From: Symsagittifera roscoffensis | Taxonomy: Eukaryota; Xenacoelomorpha; Acoela; Convolutidae | Assembly (NCBI RefSeq): GCF_963678635.1 | Contig: NC_087065.1 | Location: 14,390,019-14,454,018 of the forward strand | Direction: 5' to 3' | Length of the DNA: 64,000 bases | Shown here: positions 12,531 through 22,096 of the stretch, in pieces | Layout of the letters: every line of letters begins with the position of its first letter | Position numbering within the stretch: position 1 is the stretch's first letter | The notes under the pieces: model-generated | The model's database searches: none | What the model was told of the DNA's origin: nothing | Seen by the model: only the letters and a program-made list of their open reading frames with translations | Program-made: the position numbers and the translations under genes

Positions 12531-13277
12531 CGAAGAGCGCGTTTTGCAAGTGAACTGGTCGGAGGCAAGGATGGCCCCGCTCCATGTGGGAAAGAATCAT
12601 GTAGGTTTGGGAAAACTGTCATCAGCCGCGGAATTCTGTGTGAACAATGCTGTAGATGGTATCACTTCAGCTGCGCGGGCACGAGCCATGCAGCCGTGAA
12701 TAATCTACCAATTGACGAAGCATTCATTTGCCAGATTTGCCAATCGCATTCCTCCGGACTCACACAACAGATGCAGGACATGGTGATTGACGACAACATG
12801 GGTCTGTCCTCTGGACATACTCAAGCGATGGAGAGTATGCAGCTTGAAGACCCAATGGTCGGTATGATCATGTCGGTATGCAACCAGTCTCAGAGGCAAC
12901 CAGACGCCATACAAGTTGACGACCCCGCGAAACAGTCTCACTGCAGCAAGTGCGCGAAGCATCTGCGAGGAAGAGGGGTATGGTGCGGCATATGTGGGTA
13001 CTTACACCGCAAATGCAGTGGATTGCGACCAAATGAACAGTGGTATGAAAACTTTATTTGTGTATCCTGTCCCCAAATCACTCCTCTGATTCCAGGGCTT
13101 TCAGAGGCTTTCTCGAATTTAGCTATCAATGTTCCCCCAGACCGACCACCAGACAGCAGAATTTTGTTGAAACAGATTATCGAGTGCAGACCAAGGATTC
13201 TAAAGTGCGTTCCGAAATCCAGCAGACGACAGTTTCGAGCACTCATGACCAGTTGCTTCCGAGATATTGTTGATCAT
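12531..13277 (+). pseudogene. Non-LTR retrotransposon, N-terminal piece with two PHD-like zinc fingers (piece 1 of 3)
   Basis: Open from 12531 (stop at 12528, no clear ATG, so probably 5'-truncated). A first finger reads CGKESC, CEQCCRWYH and CQIC. A second runs CSKC, CGIC, HRKC and CVSC (12939-13068). Cys/His spacing is PHD-like, a fold that often reads histone tails. A linker with PRILKCVPKSSRRQF follows, a segment that in this transposon family sits between fingers and reverse transcriptase. The frame runs to RDIVDH at 13277, where the GR1 LTR begins. The same frame resumes at 37731 and again at 57240. Without the later pieces it could be mistaken for a host PHD protein. Confidence 0.75.
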
Positions 13278-14167
13278 TGTGCCATTCTGCCAGATTGGCA
13301 CAGCGCAACCTTCCGGCGGGACAGAAAAAGACGGCTAAAGGCCTTAGTAACAAAAAAGTGCTGCGAAGGAGGGTCGAAATATTCCGGAAATTTAAATTTT
13401 TAAAATTTCGATTGACGGGCAAGTATTTCTCAGAAATACAAAAAGACGGCCATTTTGACGAAATAGAACGAAAAAACAGAACAACGACAAATATAGTGAA
13501 AAACAGTCGCACGAGAATACGAGAAAAACGAAGACTCTTATCGTGGCAATCACACACGATAAGACCGATAGCAGAGAGAAACAGTGAGAAAGGAGGCTTC
13601 AGTGGGGAAGGAATATTCCGCGGAACCCTCCCGTGCCACAAATTGGGAGAGATAACAGCGTTATCTCGAGAAGAACACAGGAGCCGAGGCTTGTCCCCCC
13701 CCCCAGAGACTGTCATATGTTGAAGGACTGCAGAAAACTAACTTTTTAGCTACTCTGATGCCAAAGAACTTTGAATTAACACCGGTATTATTTGATATTT
13801 TAGAATATGAGTAGCTAGAAAGAGGAAAGGGTCAATCCATCTCCAATGGATTTAATATAGAACTGTCACACAAAAACATATTAAAATAGGGTATTCGAGC
13901 CGTGTTTTTAATAACAATCACGTAGTCTGAGGATCCAAGACTCAGCTATGGGGTTGTGATCGCATGTAAACGAAAGCTGATCAAAAGTCGTTTGACTGAT
14001 GGCCTAAAAATAGTAACTTTTTACTTAGCCCTAAACAGACCAGAAAATCAACTGGCAAGGTCGAGACGGTGATAAACAAGTAGGATTAAGGTAACTGACG
14101 CCTGCCAGTCGTTAATAGGTACTTTTTCTACGCTCCGTCGCTGTGTAGTATTTGGGCGAATGTTACA
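13278..14167 (+). repeat. GR1 5' LTR (890 bp)
   Basis: Begins TGTGCCATTC and ends GAATGTTACA, an imperfect inverted terminal pair with TG...CA ends. It matches 36843-37730 along its whole length. The first 25 bp contain the inverted repeat TGTGCCA...TGGCACA. A 148-codon open frame (13277-13723) is present in both LTRs, but I do not regard it as a gene. Confidence 0.9.
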
Positions 14168-14179
14168 TAGACGTTTTTA

Positions 14180-14194
14180 TGGCGCTCCTGGGTG
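14180..14194 (+). promoter_or_regulatory. GR1 candidate primer-binding site
   Basis: TGGCGCTCCTGGGTG starts 12 nt inside the 5' LTR. It begins with TGG, as expected for pairing to a tRNA CCA end, and the implied tRNA 3' end would be CACCCAGGAGCGCCA. The identical 15-mer sits at the same place in GR2 and GR3. I cannot name the tRNA. Confidence 0.55.
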
Positions 14195-15399
14195 GGCCTG
14201 TTATAGGCATGAGACCATCATGATCAGCAAACGTTTCAGCGACGAACCTTTCGCTCCGGGCGTATGCCCAAGTTAGAGGCCTTAATGACCGTTATTGTAC
14301 TAGGGGAAAGGTGCGTACCCTCCGCCTAGTACTATTTAGCTTTTTAACCTAGTTAACACCGAAAATTCCGGGGGCCGGAGGGTTAGATGGGAAGTCATGA
14401 GCCCGCTTGTCCCAAGGTCCCGGGACCAAAAACAATTAAAGAGAAAGCGTAAAACTAAACAAAAATAGTGTACAACCAAGGAAAAGCCAAAATTAAATTT
14501 ATTTGAAAACAAAAAAAGTACAAAAAACAGTAAAAAAATCCAAAAAAGACCAAAAACAGTAAAAAACATAAAGTGACAATTTATATGTTGTTTCCGGACG
14601 AGATGTGATCTGACCTTCCTATTTGTTGTTGTTTCAGATTGATTTATATCATTTCTGATAGAAAGATTGTGTGTTTTGGTGAAGGGTTGGATACCCTCCC
14701 TTGAGTGTAATTTGAGTATTTAAGCACGTTAATGGTGATTTTGCCGGTGGCCGGAGGGTAGAGTGGCAAGCTGACCGACGTGTTCCACACTCAACAAAGA
14801 CATCAAAGACAACATCCACAACGACTGTTGGGTATCGTTGAAACATTTTTGGTATCGTTCGGGTACTATTTCATCAAAACTTAAGTGGTGGGGGGGGCAA
14901 GATTGGCGTGGTCCGATTGTACCCTCCATCGATTACAAATTTCCGAGTTAAGGGTCTTAATTCGGGAATTTTGGTGCAAAAGAGGGTGTCGTACTATTCA
15001 TTAACGACTACTAATAGGTTATTATCCTTATTATATATTAGTTATCTCCTAATTAGACCCAAGAAACACCCATATCTTGTCGAAAATTACTGATTTTTGA
15101 CAAACTAAAGACCCCGAAATTTTTAGATATCCGAGCTTTTCCGAACAGCAAAAAGCTTTTATATAGGGAGTAGCTACGTAGTTCAATCCCCCTGACTAAA
15201 GAAACCGCGTGAGAAAAGACTCAGTAGAAGTTGGAAAAAACGAAAAATTTTCGATCAAATTTTCGATAGTTTTCTGAATTTTGTCAATCTGTTTTGGGGA
15301 TCGAGTTTTTGAGTTATTAGAGTTAGAGCAATAAAAATTTTTGTGTTAGGAGCGTGCTAGCATAACATGCTCGGCTGCCAGAAAAATTCTTGAGTAACC

Positions 15400-15475
15400 C
15401 TCCGATTAGCTCCGTGGATAGAGCTAACGACTTAAGGATTGGAAAAGGAAGGAATCGGAGGGTCCAAATTTGATA
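15400..15475 (+). other. tRNA-like stretch in GR1 leader
   Basis: GATTAGCTCCGTGGATAGAGC resembles a tRNA D-arm and A box; CTTAAGG resembles an anticodon loop with TAA; GGGTCCAAATTT resembles a poor B box. The arms do not pair well. The last motif also occurs alone near 15798, which weakens a tRNA reading. Confidence 0.2.
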
Positions 15476-15819
15476 GTTATTGGCCAAATTTTTGTCTCCA
15501 ACCCAATTTTGGTCCGGTTTTTTGCATTATTCCAGTGCCGTACAGGGCTACTACGCTCGTTTCATTTATTTTTAGGCTTTTTCAATAGGAATTGTGGAAA
15601 AACTTTCTCAAAACCTATATAGGTGGTGAAAAAAGGCCATGTGGACAAACACGTTTTTGGCAATTTCTCAAAGACTAGTCAACCGATCGGGATAATTTTG
15701 GTACTATAAGTCGACGTTTTGAACCACTTTTCCGGACCGCAACCGTTTTTGGGTTAATAATCTCGGAAAAGAAATTTTTTTTAGAATTTGTTGGTTCGGA
15801 GGGTCCAAATTCTAGGTAA

Positions 15820-16345
15820 CCCTCCGAGTGGCAGAAAATTTTATCGAAACACCTTTTTATCCTGCTGGGAAGGTTGACCGTGTCAACCAACCTAATTTTA
15901 AGCAAGTTAAACCGCATTTGGAGGCTTTATTGCGGTAAATTAACCCTTTTTTCTGATTTTTGCGGAACCCTCCGGTGTAACCCTCCGGAGTGACTTAAGC
16001 CCTTTAGCAACCCTCCTTAGTGGAGATTTTCCACGGGACCCTCCGAAGAAGTTAAAACAATCCCCCGTAGGGTTTTTAGCTTGTTGTGACGCTTTTTGAA
16101 GCTAGTGGAAGACCCTTCTAAGTGAGGTTAAAAAATTTGAAAATTTTGGAAGAACCCTCCGAGGTAACCCTCCGGAGCATATTAAGCCTCTAATTGACCC
16201 TCCTTAGTGAGTGAAGAGAGACCCTCCGAAGTCACTTGGGTGGCTAAGGTACCCTCCGAGGCAACTCTCCGAAGTAGGCTAGGTGTCTTAACAACCCACC
16301 GAAATAACCCTCCGGAGTGACTTAAACCTCTTAACAACCCTCCTT
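15820..16345 (+). repeat. GR1 leader array of CCCTCCGG motifs
   Basis: ACCCTCCGGAGTGACTTA and variants (CCCTCCGAAG, CCCTCCTTAGTG) recur more than a dozen times. The core TCCGGA is self-complementary. The same core forms arrays in the leaders of GR2 (54245-54430) and GR3 (63630-63879), with different surrounding units. Confidence 0.7.
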
Positions 16346-16549
16346 GTTAGAAACTCGAGGAAACCTTCTTTGGCAATTTGGGGAACGGAAAATATCCATT
16401 TAATTAGGATCATATTAGGATATTAGGCGTGCTTATTAGGATCATAGGAGCCCATTTTGACCCGGAAATTTGTTATCAACTTTGGATTCTAGATCGGGTG
16501 TATCAGAAGTACCCGAACCAAAATTTTTTTTGATTGTGATTTTGGTTGT

Positions 16550-16900
16550 GTGGTTGCCTTGATCTACTTAATAGGAAAGTTCAGGCAATCCGGGAACAAA
16601 TAAAAGAGGACCTCGGTGAGTGTATTAGGCGAATACACACTCACCTGAGAAGAAAAGTTGTTCCCTGCTCTCGTGCACTTGGAGCGTTCCGGGCGTGGGG
16701 GAGCTTTTTCATGGACTTTAGAAATTTTTCAATCAGAGGTTGCCTTGAGCTACTTAGTAGGACAGCTCGGGCAATCGCAGGACACCTAAAAGAAGACCTC
16801 GGTGAGTGTATTAGGCAAATACACACTCACATGAGAAGACTGTGTCCTGGGCTTCGTTCTTTCGGATCGTTCCGATTGAGGGAAGTCTTTTTCTTTAAGG
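16550..16900 (+). repeat. GR1 leader: two tandem structured units with compensatory stems
   Basis: Two units of about 186 bp each hold an inner hairpin (GTGAGTG...CACTCAC) within an outer stem. The outer stem is GGGAACAA/TTGTTCCC in unit 1 (16592-16599 with 16658-16665) and CAGGACAC/GTGTCCTG in unit 2 (16778-16785 with 16842-16849). The stems differ in sequence yet both pair fully, as expected if the RNA structure is selected. GR2 has a comparable pair of units. Confidence 0.7.
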
Positions 16901-17442
16901 CTAAGTTTTATTGATCTGTTTCTGAATCATCACTGCATTTTGCCAAAAATTGTTTGATTTTAACAAAGCAGTGACTTGGTAAGAGTCTGGCGGTAAATTG
17001 ATACTGACGAAAGGTCGCTGTCACCTGTAGGATATTCTTATCTGACTATCAATTGTGTTTTGTGTATTGATTATATCTTGTGAAAATCTTGTGATACTGT
17101 TATACTATACAACGGGGTTGAGTTAGCACTATAGCAATACTGAGTAGACCCTGTGTGTAACTTTAGCTGAGTCACTAGTATTGTCATTAAGAAATCTAAG
17201 AGACATTTTGATACTAACGGAATTGAGTAGGCAGCGTTAAGTAATTTAACTTGATCCTGTTTGAGGGTTGATCAGGCTCAATTGATTCGCAACACCGATC
17301 AATGCCTGGCGGAGAACCTGGCACAGGCAAACAAGGAGTCAGAGGAAAGAGAGGCTGGGATGACAAGAGAGATCGAGCGATTGTTGAACGATCATGATAA
17401 TACCTACGCCTGGAAAAAAAGTTAGATGCCAAATCTGACTTA

Positions 17443-18807
17443 ATGATGCGGAAGCTTGACGCGATCTTGAATGGGAGCAATTGGGAGGAGCGTTCTAACC
17501 CAAGGGAGCGCTCACGCCATGCGAATGATGGAGATGGAACGGGCAGCTATGCCAGGGCCCAGCAAAGTTCGAGAACGAACTACGAACCTAGGAATAAGGA
17601 ACGGCCAAGGGCAGCCCCGTCGAGGCCTGGCTGGACGAATCCGGTCCCGCCGGAGGCAGATGCTACTCCGAAGACAAGGTTGCCAACTGTGCCACAAGTC
17701 AGTTCAGTGCCAGATCTGACTATAATCTCACAGGACACAACGATGTATGGCTCGATGTTTGAGCCTCTGAATAGATCTCTCGAGACATTCATCACTAAGC
17801 TCTCGAAGTCAACCGAGAGAGGAGAGAGGTCAAGAAGGACACTGAAAAAGCCGAAGTCATACAAAGACGAGTCAGACGGCTGCATTGATACTTGGATAGA
17901 AGTGATGAAGTTGCACTTTGAGGAAGAGAGTCTCTCCAAGAAACAAGAACGCAGCGCGCTAACAAGCAACCTGGAGGTTACTGCACTAAATTGTGTAATG
18001 GCGAAAAGAACCAATGAGAGAGACAGCGCTCGCAAGATATCCGACATCCTGCTGAACCGTTTCGGCTCTGGAGTACAAGGGCACCAGGCTTTGGTGAAGT
18101 TCGAAAAGAGGCGTCAAAGAGATGACGAATCCATAGACAAATTTTTGGACGACCTTGAATTGCTTAGGAGGAGAAGCAATCCCGATGAGAAAAAATCCGA
18201 GCGAAACTTGGCAATTGCTTCAAAATTCATGGACGGAGTAAAGAGTGAGGAGTTGAAAACGATGTTGGCCACACACTTCACCCTGTCACTTGACCAGGTA
18301 TCCACTCCCGATGATTTGCGTATGAAGTCACGCGAGTATTTACTCATAAAACCGAGGGCGCAAAACCGTTACAGCAATTATGGTAACTACAGCGGGACAA
18401 ACACTGGTGCAAACTCCAGTTGGTACAAACCTCGCGATGACATGGATAAGAGGAGGTCGTGTGCGAATTGTGGTTCGATGGACCATCACGTTTCCGCGTG
18501 TTCTGCATACAAACAGAACATGAAGGCAATAGGCTACTTTCTCGACGACGTCGAAGCGACCGACGACAATCACGAAGAGTACGTCAGAGGGCTCATCATG
18601 AAATATGGTCCGAGGTGCTTCTTCTGTAATTTGGAAGGACACTTCAAGTCGGATTGCACTCAGTTTTGGGATGCAGTGGCGAACGCGAAACATCCCCGCC
18701 ACGAAGAGGCGCTTTTGGGTGTCAAGGCCAGTCGAGCACGTCTGATGAACGAGGCGAGTCTCGGAGAAAGGAGACGATACCAAGCACCTTTACGACTAAG
18801 AAGGTAA
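17443..18807 (+). CDS. gag: GR1 Gag (capsid/nucleocapsid), damaged
   Basis: The 454 codons include the capsid-like segment CIDTWIEVMKLHFEEE to DEKKSERNLAIASKF shared with GR2. Two CCHC zinc knuckles of the CX2CX4HX4C type follow, near residues 340-353 (CANCGSMDHHVSAC) and 392-405 (CFFCNLEGHFKSDC). These knuckles bind genomic RNA in retroelement particles. A coiled-coil-like segment just upstream (about 17300-17440) lies in another frame across an A-run near 17420, so the true start is earlier. Compared with GR2, about 1.2 kb of N-terminal Gag coding sequence is missing. The end at 18807 is a frameshift; in GR2 the frame continues towards the protease. Confidence 0.8.
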   Translation: MMRKLDAILNGSNWEERSNPRERSRHANDGDGTGSYARAQQSSRTNYEPRNKERPRAAPSRPGWTNPVPPEADATPKTRLPTVPQVSSVPDLTIISQDTTMYGSMFEPLNRSLETFITKLSKSTERGERSRRTLKKPKSYKDESDGCIDTWIEVMKLHFEEESLSKKQERSALTSNLEVTALNCVMAKRTNERDSARKISDILLNRFGSGVQGHQALVKFEKRRQRDDESIDKFLDDLELLRRRSNPDEKKSERNLAIASKFMDGVKSEELKTMLATHFTLSLDQVSTPDDLRMKSREYLLIKPRAQNRYSNYGNYSGTNTGANSSWYKPRDDMDKRRSCANCGSMDHHVSACSAYKQNMKAIGYFLDDVEATDDNHEEYVRGLIMKYGPRCFFCNLEGHFKSDCTQFWDAVANAKHPRHEEALLGVKASRARLMNEASLGERRRYQAPLRLRR

Positions 18808-18868
18808 GGACACTGCCTGACGAGGTGGTAGCCTCGAACCTGAGGCAGAGTCGGCTAGCCCACTCTAG

Positions 18869-19878
18869 GTGGATTACGGTCTGGCGGCAAGGACAGCGTT
18901 GCAAAATGTCAAACAGGAGCTAGCCACAAAAGAAGTGGAGCAATGGGTAAGGTCGGAGCTGGAGAGCACAGATCTTCGGGAAAAGTTTAATATTCTGGGT
19001 AAAACGACGGAAAAAGAAGACAAAGAGGAACCCAAGAAGCAGGGACTAAAACTGAACGTTATATCTGGTAGAACTTTCGGCATGACGAAGGAAGGGACGA
19101 AGATAATGTCCATCATCTCGGTCGTAGGACACCAGGTGTTCAAGAACTTGAGTGAACCATCCGAGATTACACTAGTCCACCAGGACATTTATGCAGACTA
19201 CCTGAGGGAGAAAGATACCAAACTGGAATCCAGGGCAGTGCGAGCGCTGCTCACGACAGGAGGTCCGAGGCTGATGAAAGTGGATGGACATTACATCGAA
19301 GTCCATGGTCCATACCCGATTCTAATGAATGTGGATGGCATCAATATCTACACAAAAGCTCACGTAACTGATGCGAACGATCAGATTGGCCGGATATACA
19401 TTGGTCAAGAGGAGCTGAAGGTTAGATGAATCGGATACAACGCCATGCTCGAACAAGATGCGGTGCACATAGGTTGCGAGGCCGATCTGGCCGCACACGT
19501 GCTGGACGTGCAAGGCAGACAACTTTCAGTAAAGGGACTGCTAGACACGGGAGCAGTGGTCAGCGTCATGCCAGTCAAAACTTGGACCGACATGGGTTTC
19601 GAGAGGTCGGATCTCATACCGACAAACATCAGGTTGGCAGCTGCCAATCAGGGAGCGAACTATGTGACTGGAGAACCCCGATCATTTCACTGCAGCTTGG
19701 AGGAAGACATCTTTGGATGAGCTTCCTAGTAGTGGAGAATTTGGACGAATCCGATCAGTTCATCTTAGGGAGGGACTTCGTACGCAACTTTGATGTCACG
19801 ATCGATCTCAATGACGGGTTGATTAGGTCAAGGATCCTGAGAGAAAGTATGAAAAGAAACCCCATAATAAGATCTTAA
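18869..19878 (+). pseudogene. pol: GR1 aspartic protease region of pol, broken
   Basis: The frame 18869-19429 matches the GR2 segment with NVISG, GHKVI and LSEPPEF. It ends at TGA (19427), where GR2 has an arginine codon. The next piece carries the catalytic LLDTGAVVSVMP (about 19540), the DTG motif of retroviral-type proteases. Another frameshift near 19680 leads to the segment SFLVVENLDESDQFILGRDF. The protease would cut the Gag-Pol polyprotein. GR2 keeps this region in one frame. Confidence 0.8.
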
Positions 19879-19892
19879 TTAACAAGGCCAAG

Positions 19893-20252
19893 GTGCCGAT
19901 TTTTCTGGATCGAAAAGTTAGATTAAAACCAAATCAAGCCGTAATAGCGAGGTTTAGGATGAGGAACTTGAATGAACTCAGCAATGACAGAGAGGTGTGT
20001 CTGGTACCAAATCCAAACAGTAAAAGCTCGGCTACTTTAGGAAGAAGCTTCTCACTCACTCAGAGCGGACTGTGGGTGAGTGTGTTGTTGAACACAGAAG
20101 CAACAACAGTGACAATACAGAGGGGAAAGAAACTTGGCTATGCTTTGCCTCTGAACACAGACTTTCAGAGTGTGGAGAACTTGAAAAAATTTGATGTAAC
20201 TAAATGTCCCTTGCATGCGAACCAAGAATGTATATTGAAGAGAGTAAATTAA
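19893..20252 (+). pseudogene. pol: GR1 pol, protease-RT connecting segment
   Basis: 119 codons with PIFLDRKVRLKPNQAVIARF and RSFSLTQSGLWVSVLLN, matching GR2 49.3-49.7 kb. It is a linker in Ty3/gypsy polyproteins with no catalytic motif. It ends at a stop about 30 bp before the RT frame. Confidence 0.65.
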
Positions 20253-20279
20253 TTTAAATCTTCTAGGAAATTATTTTCA

Positions 20280-21680
20280 ATGAAGTCGGAAACAGATGAT
20301 GGGTTGTCTAGTTGTTCCAACTTTCCCGAGAGGCCGACAGAAACAGAGTTAGCAGCGAATAAACCGGTCCTACCTGAGATAGAAAATTTGAAGGGTAAAA
20401 TATCATACAAGGAACTAGATTCACTCAGGGCGGTGCTAAGTCGGAACGCAGACGTTTTTTCGAAACATAAGGCCGACATAGGTTGCTGTAATTTTGTAGA
20501 ACACGAGATTGAGATAGAAGAGGGCTCGGTACCTCATAGGGAAGGGGCGAGAAGAAGGACCCCTCACAAGTCAGGAGCGTGCAGGAAGGAAATCGAGATG
20601 TTAATGGAGTATGACATGATCGAGCCGTCGAAGTCCCCGTGGGCTTGTGGCGTGGTCATGGCGAAAAAGAAAGGGGGGCAACTCAGGTTTTGTTGTGATT
20701 TCCGTTATCTGAACGCAGTGACTATAAGGGACGCATACCCGATTCCCCGCATCGATGAGAGCCTATCCAAGCTGGGAGACGCGAAGTTCTTCACGACGTT
20801 AGATTTGGTCTCTGCGTTCTGTTAAGTGCCACTCCGAAAGCAAGATCGTGAAAAAACGGGATTCGAGTGCGAGCTGGGATTGTTCCAGTGGAAAAGGATG
20901 CCGTTCGGATTGTGCAACGCGACGGCCACATTCCAGCGACTGATGGCCCAGGCACTCACGAGCGTGACTAAGAAATACGGGAATCTCATCATGTGTTATG
21001 TCGATGATGTCGTGATTGCAACACCAACCTTAGAGGACCACATAGAGAGGTTGGATGAGGTGTTTACTTGCATGAAGCAGGCGGGCCTGAAATGTAAACC
21101 CTCTAAGTGTGAAATCCTCAGAGACTCCATAAAGTATCTGGGCCGCCTCGTGGATAAGCATGGAGTGAGACCAGATCCTGAAGCGGTCGAAGCGGTGTTG
21201 ACCTGGAAGGCACCTAAAACAGATACACAACTAATGAGTTTTTTGGGATTTGCAAATTATTATCGAGAGTTCATCAAGGGGTATGCTGACAAAATATACA
21301 CCATGCAGCGGTTGATGAAAAACAAGGGCAAAAAGTTCACTTGGACTGATGAGGCACAAGTTTCATTTGAGAACATCAAACGTGAACTTTGCGAGGCACC
21401 GGTCCTCGGTATGCCAACAGAGAAGTGGATGTTCGTGCTGGACACGGATGCATCGGTGGTTGCGATATCGGGCATACTTCACCAGGAGCAGGAGTGGAAC
21501 GGGAGAACGGTTCTCCGTCCGATAGCCTACGGGAGTAAGGTCCTGAGTGATACTGAGATGAAGTACGGCGCACCAAAAGCGGAGATGTTCGCGGTGATCG
21601 TTTCGTGGAAAAATACAGGGTCTACTTGGGGAGTGCTCCCTTCAAGTTACGTGTGGATAATCGCGCCCTTGCCTGGCTGA
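20280..21680 (+). pseudogene. pol: GR1 reverse transcriptase and RNase H start (Ty3/gypsy type), broken
   Basis: The fingers and palm begin in 20280-20825 with GGQLRFCCDFRYLNAV and LDLVSAF (motif A). A TAA stop at 20823 interrupts it where GR2 has tryptophan. 20826-21680 continues with KRMPFGLCNATATFQRLM (motif B), CYVDDVVIA (catalytic YVDD, about 21000) and SFLGFANYYREF (thumb). RNase H follows: LDTDASVVAISG (first Asp) and KAEMFAV (Glu). A frameshift near 21600 breaks it. The enzyme would copy element RNA into DNA. Confidence 0.88.
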
Positions 21681-22096
21681 AAACCTATTCGATAGACCAA
21701 AAATATGTTGGTTGTTGGATCGTGCGCCTAGATGGATACCACATGATCATAGAGCACCGTACCCGTGGTAAGCACCAGAACGCAGATAGCCTCAGCAAAA
21801 AGACAGAATTCTATGAGCGCCTCGAGGAGAAGCAGGCGAACCAATCGGAAATCAAAGACGGGTTTTCAGTTCTGGACAAGGAAACCTACGACAAACTGCC
21901 ATTTACTAGGTGGTTAGACAAGTCAGGGCATCCTGTACCCGGACACCCTGAACTTCCAGTGGAGACGGCCGCGGAGATAAAGGTTTTAGCCAGGGGCGAG
22001 CCCGTTCCTCTGGATCTGCTAGTCCGATCCAATTTGGTACAGCAAGAACTTACCAGGCTGGGTATAAACAGCATAGCTGGACAGGGAAGTGGATAG
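21605..22096 (+). pseudogene. pol: GR1 RNase H C-terminal part and following linker
   Basis: Starts in the shifted frame with EKYRVYLGSAPFKLRVDNRAL, the third RNase H Asp being in RVDNRAL. Then come EHRTRGKHQNADSLSKK and a linker with LPFTRWLDKSGHPVPGHPELP. GR2 47263-48384 keeps the equivalent part in one frame. Confidence 0.82.

Larger units (their letters stand above)
14168..17300 (+). other. GR1 5' leader (about 3.1 kb, non-coding)
   Basis: No credible gene is present. The first kilobase aligns in patches with the leaders of GR2 and GR3 (AGCTTTTTAACCTAGTTA-AC/G-ACCGAAAA around 14338, and TTTCCGAGTTAAG near 14940). It also contains a tRNA-like stretch (about 15400-15475), a CCCTCCGG-rich region (15820-16345) and two structured tandem units (16550-16900). 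A leader this long in all copies suggests packaging, translation or dimerisation signals. Confidence 0.6.

Noticed and set aside
12696-13403. A host PHD-finger gene upstream of SKI2
   Set aside because: The text after the fingers is the linker of a non-LTR element and the frame continues in the pieces at 37731 and 57240. The end after 13277 is LTR sequence read by chance.
16592-16665. Hammerhead ribozyme in the leader hairpins
   Set aside because: The CUGANGA and GAAA core elements are not present in the required order around the stems.
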